This document shows positions 54,962 through 64,000 of a DNA stretch of 64,000 bases, in pieces. The first letter of the stretch is position 1. Each line of letters begins with the position of its first letter. Both the position numbers and the translations under genes were made by a program. Below the pieces are notes generated by a model. That model ran no database searches. It worked only from the letters and a program-made list of their open reading frames with translations, and was not told the DNA's origin. This DNA comes from Cycas panzhihuaensis (Eukaryota > Cycadophyta), in assembly GCA_023213395.1 (NCBI GenBank), contig CM041465.1, positions 236,723,741-236,787,740 of the forward strand. Reading direction: 5' to 3'.

Positions 54962-57464
54962 AAATCAAGTGTTTTGAAGTCATCTCCTTTGATCCACTAG
55001 TGTGGATCCTCAGCGCCCTAAGTTTGACCCTTTTCAATTAATTTCGATAGAGTTCTTATCATTTGCAATCCTTCAAATTGCCTTCTGTTTAACGTGATCA
55101 CAATGGTAACAGTTCATAGTATTATAAATGTTATTTTTTTCTAAGGTTTGATTTTAATAAAACTTTTTTGTATATTTTTTTAAATCTGGGTAGTTGTTAA
55201 GTGTCTTAGCACCCTTCTGAGTTTGGCCCCTGGCTCTACACACTTATATATGACCTCGAGCACTCTTTTTCAAAGGGCTTAAATATTTTTTAATATAAAG
55301 TTTATTTATATTTTTTATTCATAAAGTAACTAACAAATTTTTATCTATATCTACTCACTGGGTTGATAATTTTCAATGAAACTAGTCCCATCATAATTGT
55401 TATGCACTGACCTTCATCAGGGACTGTCCATTTATTAGTTTTAGAGCTGTTTTGATTAAGTTTTAATAGTTTGAAGTGAGCCCTCTTTTCAACTTCCAGT
55501 TTGTTAACTATAAAGAGGTCCTTTCATTGTTTTCACTATAGCTTTTGCAACTAATATCTGTTTTCTGAACTGTCTACTTTATTGGAAAGATGGTTCAACC
55601 CTCTTTATGCTGGTATACTTTCATAAGTGATTTGAAGCTATTTTATAGATATTTAAGGCTAGTGAAGTTAAGGTACTTAATCAAACTTAGTTTTTCATTA
55701 TTCAACATTTTTTAAAGCAATTTATTTAAGTTTTTTGGCATAAGACATATTTAAAGGTATTTAATTTGTATGTGAGTAGTTTTACATCTTTGTATAAAGC
55801 TATAATATGAATTTCATAATATTTTAGCCTTGTGGCTCCTATTTAAGCCCTAAAAGAGGTCCCTACACCCATCCTTTAATATCTTAAGTTTTAGGAGTTA
55901 ATTTTTTAAATGGTTGAATTTGTCAGAAAGTTTTTTCAATGTTCTTCAGATTGAAATAGGTTTCACTCAAATCTAACATCATTTGGCACACGTTTAAATC
56001 TAGTTATGTTTAACTTTTTATTCAACCCTTATAAGCCCTATCTTATAACTTTTTAAGTATTACATTATCTCAAAAAGGTTATATCTATATTATTGATCAC
56101 TAATAGTTTATTCTTAAAGCTATTGTTGGTTTTTGTTTATATTTTTCAAGACTTTTTTATAGTAAGAAGCTAGATTTTTAGCACTTCAATCTATCTACAA
56201 GCTAAGTGGAGCTACCTTATCAAACAAGTATAATTTATGTTTGCTTATTTTCTCTATTTCTTTGTGGAAACTTGTTATTTTCAAATATTTCTATTATTTA
56301 AAGTAAAGGTTACACTTCATATTTTTATTTTTTATTTTTTACTACTTTTAAAAGGGTTTACTACTTTCAAAAGGATAGCTAATCATTTCCATAATCTAAC
56401 ATACATCATTTTACATTGATATAAAGGTCATTCATTTTGCTTTAGCTACTAATTAGCTTTGAAAGATTCAAGATTAGTTAAACAATATCTTTGAATATCT
56501 ATCTTCTTATCATTAAAAGCAATTAGATTTCAAATTTACATGGTTAAAACATCAAAAGAGCATTTAGATCCTTAATTCTCTACATCATATTAAGTTGAAA
56601 ACTAGGTTGCATATCATTTATCACTCTTTTGATTGATTGGAAAGGAAAATGCTTATTAATTGATTCATTTGATTTACTAAGATTTGAAGGAAAGGTTACT
56701 ACCTATATATTTTTAAAAATTTTGAAAGATATCTTTATTTCATTTATTCATTCTTGATTAGTAAATATTATTTTTCCTTTTAGCTACTTTTTTTTTTTTT
56801 GTATAAAAGAAATTTTTTTAAAACCCTAAGCAAGACCACAAGAATTAATCAATATTTCATCACATTCAAAAGATAGTTCCCAAATTGAACACCCTTATTT
56901 CCAGTCTTATAAGGGGAATGATTAGGACCCTTGATGTTACCACCCCGTAAATGCTAATTAGCTTACTCATAATGGATGAGGAAATCCATTAACTATCAGG
57001 TCTATTTGGTGCTAGGATAAGGTGCAGAACCTTTTCCTCATTTGGTGTTTAGATACCAAGGCTAGACTTGGAGAGGATGAGTACCTTGGTTTGAGTAACT
57101 TTCACCATTAGATCTTTTGCTAGGTATAAGTCCAGCGCAGGTGGATCCAAAATTTAGAGGGGTATAAAAACCTTCTTAGTAGCTAGCATACTAAGGTATA
57201 TCAAGCCTTGAGCTCACTTACCAGTATATTAGGTCCTTACTTTACCATCTATGGATAGGTATGACTAGATAAAATAACAACCAAAGGTTTCCCTTGGAGA
57301 CCCTAAATTTAGAGCCTAGTAGCCTTATTAGGTACTACTTCACTTTTGAAACTTTAGGTAAAACTTGGGACATTAAAACCTGGTTCAAACTTTAAATTCA
57401 AACTCTTGTAAGTTTTTTTTTTTTTTTTATTTGTCACATTTTTAACAAAAAACCTTAGCTCAAC
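53736..57464. other. AT-rich 3.7 kb segment, unassigned (possible Ty1/copia LTR and leader)
   Basis: No coding motif is found on either strand. It separates the broken integrase of B from a copia-like gag start, so it may be that element's 5' LTR and leader. I could not find matching LTR ends or a tRNA-type PBS. It contains a TA/GTAT microsatellite (54930-54962), a TATA-like ggggtataaaaacc at about 57159, and a T-run at 57413. Confidence 0.4.
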
Positions 57465-57632
57465 ATGGCCTTAAGTTTTAGTAATATGATCATTCTAAAA
57501 TTTGATAGGAATAATTTCTTGAATTAGAGTAGGAGGATGAGACCCATCCTCATAGCTAATAAGATGTGGAAGATTATGAAATTAGAGTATAATGAGCTAG
57601 GTCCAAATGCAACTAATGTAAAGAAAGTTCTT
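57465..57632 (+). pseudogene. Ty1/copia-like gag N terminus, truncated
   Basis: Starts MALSFSNMIILKFDRNNF. A stop stands where the family has Trp (L-x-W-S-R-R-M), followed by SRRMRPILIANKMWKIM. This is the N-terminal pattern of Ty1/copia gag (KFDG.NY..W..RM...L....LW..). It is cut at 57632 by element H. About 55 codons remain. Confidence 0.6.
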
Positions 57633-60179
57633 TGGGCCTTCACACGGATAACCACTTTGGCCGATAAGCGGGAGAGATGGTGGAAAGCGGTAGGAAGTGG
57701 AACCTACAAGGCAAGCAACTACTTGAGGCGCCCGTCTTGCGGCACGCCGAGTTCGGGATCCGCAATGGAGTATGGCTACTCTTGGGTGACCCTTCACCAC
57801 CTTGAGCGAAGGGCGAAGATCGTGGGGCAACCCGGTCGACACAGGAGTAGGCCCCTCCCACCCTTGGGTGGCCAGAAGGGAGAGAGAAAGAACCTAACAA
57901 GGATAGGCCAAGAACAATCCTATGCAATCTAACCTGCATACGAGCGATGCGGAAGCAAGAGCCAAGGCTAAGGAAGAGGGAGGAAGGGTAAGGGAGAAGA
58001 AGACTCCTACAACCTTTCCTACGAATAACAAAAGTACATGCAACAAGGCAAACAAATTGCAAACTAATACAAAAAGGCAATTTTCCCTTTTAATCTTTCG
58101 ATGTCCTAATTACTAGGAAAAGAATAAAAGAAGGAAAAAAGACCAGGGGTAGCGAAGGGGAGCGGAGGCGTGCACCGGGCAAGGCGTGAGATGGCGTAGC
58201 CCGGGAGGAGCACCCAACCACTCGCGCAGTCTGGGATGTGAAATGTGGCGGCGAAAGGGGCTTCCTTACCTTCCCAGGAAAAATAAATGCGATCTATCAA
58301 GGAAGGAAAGGAACGCTAACTAGCAAATGAGATAGCATAAAATATGACACATGCAAGGGACGCTTCTGGGTGGAAGGGGGCAACAGCAACGCTCTCCTCG
58401 CGTCCGAGTACTGTAAGCAACAAAGGTCTCCCTCCTGCCGAGGGGAGACACCTATATGCAACACAAAGATCTAGCAATATATGTCTAACAACATAAACGA
58501 GAGTCTAAATGTACATGCATCAATGTTAGTCCAATAAGGGAAATACCAAAGAAGAACGATCCAAATGAAATGGAACAACAAGGTAAGCCTCGGAGTGGCC
58601 TACCGCCCGCAAATGGTGCCCAAACCTCTCCCCAAGAGCCACGGGGCAGCGAGGAGAAAGTCAAGACTCAAGGCTGGAAAACGACTGCAAGAAGGGGCAA
58701 GAAAGACCCAAAGACACCCACGGGAACCGGATGCTACGGGAGCAAACCGCAATGGGGAGCAAAGGTGGAGCAAGAACCCGCGGTTGGGGCCTATGGATGG
58801 CACCCAAACCTGAATAAAGGGTCCCAAATCAGCGCTGCAACTTGTGACAATACCGGGTTTGGGCAACCAAGGAGCCTTCAACCCTTGTTTGCAAGCCAAG
58901 AGTAGCACAGGCGAGAGGGGCTTGAGGGCTTTGAGCCGCTTGGGGAGCGTGGAAGGTGGTGCGAATCCACCCGGCTCCCGCCCAAAGCCTATGCAACCCT
59001 CAACGCTGCCGCTTGACAAGAACGCAGTAAGAAGCGAGAGGGAGAGTGGTACAGCAGTCCTCAAGAGGGAGGAAAACCAACTCTCAAGCAACAAATGAAA
59101 ACAAATAAGCTGAAGTGTAGATATCACCAAAAACAAATACAAAGTGAAGAGTACCTGGAAAGGGAGGCAAGGGATTTGCCCCAGCCAAAAGGCAGCGAAG
59201 AAGGGCTGGAACACACAGCCCAGATCTGGAATAGAGCAGGGGCCCCTGCTATGGAGGTGGAACGGAAACACCGCAAACGGGAACTCGTGGATCGCCTGGT
59301 AGAAAATGGAAACTGCTTCAAAGGAGCCCTCTCCAAGGCGTTTGAGGGCCGAGAGAATGTCTCACCAAGCCAAAGGAGAGTCAAGGCTGTATGAAGAGTG
59401 CAGTCCAGCTTGTTCTGCAAAGCAGTAAGAGAGCAGAGCAGGAGAGTGTTCCTCTTGAGAGTAAATCCAAAAGTGAGCAAAAAGATCCTTAGAGAGAGCC
59501 AAAAGATGTTTAAGTACTAAAGCAAAACCCTAAAGAACGCTAGGGCACTACCGAAGGGAAAAAGCGCGAACCACGTGGCGCTTCCAACAATGCGAAATTG
59601 CCACCACGGATTTAAAAACAAACAGAGACAACAGATCACGGAAACTTTAGCTGCTGAATATTCCAAATGCATTGCTGAAAATTCGGCCAGATGCCAAGAT
59701 CACTGCCAGACTGCCAAGATTACGCAGATGCACCAGAGACACAAATGGGGCCCACCAACCGTCCAGTCGGGGCAAACGCCGAAAAGGCTAAAGGACAACT
59801 AAAACACCCACCCGGGAGCAAACAAGCCAAGAAACGGGCCCACGGGAGCAGAAATGGGACCCCAAATGAGGTGGCAAGCTAACCAAGCGACGATGAGACA
59901 TCACACAGGTGGAGGTGGCGAAACCCTGTGGGTCCAGGAGAGAGGAGGCGATCACGGAAGTAATACGGTCACTGTGGTGCCACACTCGCTAAGAGTGTGC
60001 CCTCGCTATAATCGTCATAGGCTAAACATAGGTGTGGACGACGACCAGGCCGCCCACAAAGTCATACGCATGCAAATATGTAAGGCATAATCAAGACACA
60101 AAAGTGATGGTAATGCTAGAGACATACCTGCACTTACCTGAGTCGGTGATTCCGTATCCATTCCCGGAAGCCGGAAACA
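57633..60179 (-). repeat. 3' LTR, element H
   Basis: About 2547 bases, the same length class as E's LTR. The minus-strand start TGTTTCCGGCTTCCGGGAATGG matches E's. The left end TGGGCC is chosen by alignment with C's LTR (gcgcccgtcttgcggcacg opposite gggcatctgtgcaccag). The open frame 58600-59271 (minus) inside it has no recognisable product. Confidence 0.78.
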
Positions 60180-60196
60180 CTACCCTCGGCAACAGA
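60180..60196 (-). other. Polypurine tract region, element H
   Basis: On the minus strand tgccgagggtag precedes TGTTTCC. It is a weaker purine run than in C and E. Confidence 0.55.
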
Positions 60197-60610
60197 GCTC
60201 GCCGCCTAAGCCCGATGCGATGGCGACGTCGGCAACACAATCACAAGAGTACATGTGTATATAGATATATCAATCAAGATCGATCAAGAGGCAAGGGTGC
60301 CATGAGTGTCGTGGCGAACGCGTGGATACGAAGCGGTGGAGACAACATAGGGCCGCCATGAGCCACCCGAAACCGATCGAGAAAGAGAAGCGAGGGGCCG
60401 CCCCACCACAATGAATGCAAAGGAGCATGCGGGACCACATGGGGAACAAATGGTGGGTACCATAGTTTTACCTCGTTAGCAACCCGATTTCGGAGGTGCG
60501 GCAGATCATGGGCAGAGCGACCAACTACCGAGGCTTGGGCGCAGGAAGGCCTAGCAAGACTCGGGGACTCGGCCAGGCGAGACAAAGTACCAAGGATGAG
60601 GCGAACAAGG
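60197..60610 (-). other. 3' noncoding spacer, element H
   Basis: Corresponds to 32049-32423 of E (gcaagggtgccatgagtgtcgtgg and cgccgcctaagcc blocks). No coding. Confidence 0.7.
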
Positions 60611-60965
60611 CTATCTCGCCTCGGCTGAGAGCCCGAGGGATATCCGGATATCAACAGAAGAGAAACGCGGGAGGGATCTGGCGGCAGAAGCAAGAGTCCT
60701 CAAGTGAGGGCACCGCACCCGGTAGACCTGGGTGAGATGAGACACCCCAACTTGAGAGTCGCAGAGCAAAACAATGGGTCCGCGATGGAAACGAAGGGCA
60801 TCGGTAAGGGCTTCGATGACAGATGTATACTCGGCTTCATTGTTGGTAGCCTCCGGGAGGAAGATCCCAGAGCGGAGGAGATCGTAACCAGAAGGGCTGC
60901 GGAGAATCCACGCAATTTGAAGTTCAGGGTTACCGCGGCTTCCGCCGGTAAAGATGTGTAGACAT
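60611..60965 (-). pseudogene. Second RNase H, element H
   Basis: The ATG at 60965 aligns with the other copies. A small indel then shifts the frame. HIFTGGSRGNPELQIAWIL has lost the first catalytic Asp (FTDGGS to FTGGS). EATNNEAEYTSVIEALTDAL (Glu) and GPIVLLCDSQVGVSHLTQVY (second Asp) are intact. The C-terminal box is damaged (LSAEAR). It is separated from integrase by only about 650 bases because the antisense gene is missing. Confidence 0.8.
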
Positions 60966-61640
60966 AGGTGACACAAAATCCAAGCAGATGATCGGTGATG
61001 AAGGCAACACTTAGAAAAAATGTGTGGCCGAAGGGTAGGAGGACCTAAGAATGAGGCGCCCTGTGAGCTGGGCCATAGCAGATGAACATGGATGGATAGT
61101 TTGGCGGAGGAAAGCACGGGCCTGTGGGGTCATATATAGGACCATATGATTGTACCCCCGCAAGGACAAGCTTCCTGTGATGTATGATGACATGATTTTG
61201 ATATGTATATATACATGGGGTGAGTGTTATGTTGTGTAGTAGGTGATTCATGTTATGAACATTTTATAGTATGATGCACACGTTTCCTACCATGTATAAC
61301 CACACACCTACTGTGGCACACACACACGCCCGTGAGCGGACGACATGGAGGTGTGAGGTTAGAAGGTGTATGCATACATGTCTCGCAGAGAGCATAACGG
61401 ATATGCGAAGGAAACGCCAGACAGAAAGAGGGGCAACATGTTTCAAGCGTCCTCCGGTTGGGAGATGCCCAAGCGAGAGGACCAAGGTTCCCGAGAGGAT
61501 ACGGAACGCGGGTTCCGCGACGGAACCAGACAGACAAAGCGAGGTCCATCTTAAATAGCCATTCTACGGGTGGGAAGAATGGGGACAACCTAAGATGGTA
61601 GTTTAGGCTCGTTCGGACGGGCGAGGGATCGTAGAAGGGT
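60966..61640 (-). other. Spacer between integrase and second RNase H, element H
   Basis: It combines the post-integrase spacer (similar to 38560-39160 of C, including the gcacgggcct and catatgattgtaccccc blocks) with a short remnant of the RNase H leader. The junction near 61085-61120 is where the antisense gene would lie. It has a CA run near 61317. Confidence 0.7.
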
Positions 61641-62760
61641 CAAGCGTAAAACTTCTTAAGGAACATCCCATTAACGGCTTTCTCAAATTCGAGCCCCTCG
61701 GTGGCTATCCTATAGGCACCATTATCGAGAGATTCGATAATGACAAAAGGACCGACCAAGGGGTTGGAATTTGGTCAACGGTCATGGAGATATTCGAGCT
61801 TGAGGACATAGTCCCGTGAAACAAAGGGCGGGAATGCAGGTGTTCATCGTGGGCACCTTGTGAGCGGGCAATGGATGCTAGGTTAGCCTGATAAGCGGCT
61901 AAGCGTCTCTCATCCAAAGCTTGAGGTCCAAAGGCGTGCACAGCGGATCGACTCATCGTCGATGAAACCTCGAAGGAGACTCGCATGAAGGAATCTCCAC
62001 CTCCAATGGGAGTACCGCCTCGATCCGAGACCCGGGAGAACGGGTCATTCCTGGCGGATCGGACGGAAGTACGATAAGCCCATAAGGCGAGGGCAATGAA
62101 GGTGCCAATCCCTTTGGGATTGACCAAGCAGTTTTCTTGAGAATGTTGATAAGAGTCTTGTTAAAGACTCCACCGCCATTGCCCGAGGGTAGTAAGGAGA
62201 GGAAGTCTTATGGGAGATTTTAAACTTCTTGCAAAGCTCATCCACCTCCTTATTACAAAAGGGGTTCCATTGCCGTGTCGGGACGTCCGGAATCCCGAAG
62301 CGGCAAATGATGTGCTGATAGATGAATGTGGCAATCGTTTTGTCGGGGGTAGTGATCAAAGGATGGCCTCCGCCCATTTGGTGAAATACTCGTGGCGGTC
62401 AAGATGAACTTGTCTTTGACGACGAAGGCGGGAAATAGCCCCGATGAGGTCTAATCCCCCAGCGAAAGGCCATGGCGAAACAATAGGGTGCAAAGTCTCG
62501 AAGGCACATGGGAAATGTTGGCATGCTCTTGACATCGCCGACATTTCAAAGACAAAGGCGTCTTTAAAGAGATGGCAAAAGTAGCCCATACGGAGGATCC
62601 TCTGAGCCATAGATCGCCCCAGTGACCCCCACAAATGCCGTGGTGGCATTTGCGAACACCGATCGGCCAACCGTCGGTGACGTGTGGAGAAGGATCCCAT
62701 CGAAGGACCTCTTGTACAATACCTCGTCCACGAGGAGGTATTCACGAGCGGTCCTGATGC
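61641..62760 (-). pseudogene. Integrase, element H
   Basis: Recognisable pieces in shifting frames: RSMAQRILRMGYF, LHPIVSPWPFAGGLDLIGAIS (first Asp), KTIATFIYQHIICRFGIPDV, CNKEVDELCKKFKISHKTSS, YYPRAMAVESL (Glu kept). C-terminal pieces are FSRVSDRGGTPIGGG and the ALDERRLAAYQANLASIA stretch. The second Asp segment (DNGTPFCN) is frame-broken. Damage is mainly by indels of one or a few bases. Confidence 0.82.
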
Positions 62761-63400
62761 GAGATTTAACTTTGTTACTAGTGTCGGGCGGTATTGGCCT
62801 GTGTGAGATACCGCACTATGTCACCGCACCACTCATTGTCGGTGAGTGGATGGGGACGAACTCCCGGATCGTCGGGATAGACTCATCGGGAGAGAGTCAT
62901 CAGCAGGAGTATCAAAGGAGTTAGGGATAGGGGTGTCTGCAGTTGCTCGGCCACTATCATGCCCTTCTTTGATTTGGTTAACGATAAGGAGATCAAATTC
63001 TTGGAGTAGGATAGCCCAACGACCCACCCCTACCGTCAAGTCCGAACGAGTTAGTAAGTATCTCAAGGGATCGGATTGAATGATCACCTTGGTAGTATTC
63101 GAGCAAGTAATGCCTAAACTTCTTGGTCGCGTAGACCAAGGAGAGACATTCCTTCTCGGTGGGGAATAGTTAAATTCGGCGACCACAAGGGCACGATGAT
63201 GAAGTATATAGCTCTCTCGGTTCTGAGTCATCCTCTGGCGAGCATAGCGCCCAAGGACTCATCGGTCAGAGGTATACAAAAGCGAAGGGCCTATCAAATC
63301 GGGAGGCGCCACGTAGGAGGCGGAAGCCGGGGCTTCCTTGAGTCCTTCGAGGCCTTTTGGGTCTTGTCGGACCGTGCAAAGGAGCTCCCTTCTTCAACAG
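62761..63400 (-). pseudogene. RNase H (pol domain), element H
   Basis: MTQNRESYILHHRALVVAEF, then SDPLRYLLTRSDLTVGVGRW and AILLQEFDLLIVN, matching E's DPLCYLLTRSDLTSRVGRW. The catalytic start is frame-broken. No second RNase H lies next to it. Confidence 0.78.
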
Positions 63401-64000
63401 TTCGTAAGGGTTTAGCATTCACGGTAGTCGGTAGGAAGCGCTGGGAAACCGAGCCTACCTAGAAGCGACTTGATCTGCCGTTGAGTTCTGGGAGGCGGCA
63501 TGTCGAGATCGCCCGACTTTGTCGGTCGATCTGAATTCCTGTTTGGATACAAGGAACCCAAGGAGTTTACCCGTGACGGCAAACACACATTTGAGCGGAT
63601 TAAGATCGGCGTGATACTCGCGGCATCGTGAGAAGATGGCACGCAAGTCGGAAGGGTGATGGGCTCTCACGAGAAAGACCCATCATATCGTCCATGAAGA
63701 CCTCCAACGTGTCGTTGATGAGATCGTGGAAGATGAAGTGCATGGCTCTTTGATATGTAGCACCTGCATTTTTAAGACCAAAGGGCATCGCCTTGTAGGC
63801 GAAGGTACCCCAGGGAGTAGTGAAGGCCGTCTTATGGCGGTCTTCGGGGGAAATCTGGATTTGGTTGTAACCGGAGAAGCCGTCCATTAAGGACATCACT
63901 TCGAATCCGGTGGTGCGATCGATGATTTGATCTAAGAAGGGTAGCGGGAAATTGTCCTTAGGACAAGCGTTGTTGATGTCGCGGAAATCGACGCATATGC
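63401..64000 (-). pseudogene. Reverse transcriptase, element H (5' part beyond window)
   Basis: From the edge: CVDFRDINNACPKDNFPLPF, VMSLMDGFSGYNQIQISPED, MPFGLKNAGATYQRAMHFIF, and catalytic TLEVFMDDMMGLS (FMDD). The 99-codon frame 63899-63600 is open. After it, frameshifts break SPFRLACHLLTMPR and GKLLGFLVSKQEF. Closest to E in sequence but with many more CpG. Confidence 0.88.

Larger units (their letters stand above)
57633..64000 (-). mobile_element. Element H: Tat-like Ty3/gypsy element, 3' half
   Basis: From right to left on the minus strand: RT, RNase H, integrase, spacer, second RNase H, purine tract, 3' LTR (57633-60179). It is GC-rich and keeps many CpG, unlike C, D and E. It lacks the antisense plant-mobile-domain-like gene: the spacer runs almost directly into the second RNase H near 61100. 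The 5' half lies beyond the right edge. The expected target duplication next to its LTR is TTCTT (57628-57632). Confidence 0.88.

Noticed and set aside
58600-59271. 223-codon minus-strand open frame in LTR H
   Set aside because: Lies wholly inside the LTR, has no recognisable motif, and the LTRs of C and E do not keep it. GC-rich DNA gives long chance frames.
1-64000. CRISPR arrays, bacterial operons, rRNA or phage genes
   Set aside because: No regular short repeats with spacers, no operon structure and no rRNA sequence seen; everything coding is retrotransposon or plant-gene remnant.

Overview
The window is plant nuclear DNA made almost entirely of nested LTR retrotransposons. No intact host gene is visible. 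Evidence for a plant: Ty3/gypsy elements with tRNA-type primer binding sites and LTRs of 1-3 kb, a chromovirus, Tat-lineage-type elements with an extra RNase H and an antisense ORF, and a decayed fragment that resembles a plant STT3 (oligosaccharyltransferase) gene. The density and age of the insertions suggest a large-genome land plant. I cannot name the species.

Layout by nesting. (1) Left edge, 1-4304: 3' end of a + strand Tat-like element 'D' (RNase H remnant, polypurine tract, 3.2 kb 3' LTR). (2) 4305-5003: remnant of a minus-strand STT3 gene, cut at 5003/5004 by element 'A'. (3) A: 2.26 kb 5' LTR (5004-7260), PBS and gag start. Its gag is cut at 7856/7857 by element 'B', which has a 2.27 kb 5' LTR and whose gag-pol runs to a break in integrase at 53735. 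(4) B's 5' LTR is split at 8706/45671 by minus-strand element 'C' (8707-45665, target duplication GTTTT). (5) C is split by + strand element 'E' (11622-34983, target duplication GCAGC). (6) E's gag is split by chromovirus 'F' (15179-21905, target duplication TAGGG). (7) B's integrase is cut by an AT-rich insertion (53736-57632) ending in what looks like a Ty1/copia gag start. That gag is cut by minus-strand Tat-like element 'H' (57633 to beyond the window end).

The biology of interest is the Tat-like family (C, E, H, D). Beyond gag-PR-RT-RH-INT, the complete copy E carries, between integrase and the 3' LTR, a second gene pair arranged head to head. One is an antisense, intron-containing gene for a plant-mobile-domain-like protein. 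The other is a sense-strand, free-standing second RNase H with its own ATG. The 1.2 kb between them holds a TATA-like box and strong palindromes. Palindromes of the same type recur in the LTRs. C keeps gag, protease and this gene pair but has lost RT-RH-INT. H keeps pol and the second RNase H but has lost the antisense gene.

Most coding regions are decayed. In the older copies in-frame stops sit mainly where CAG, CAA, CGA or TGG would be expected. H is GC-rich and is broken mainly by small frameshifts.
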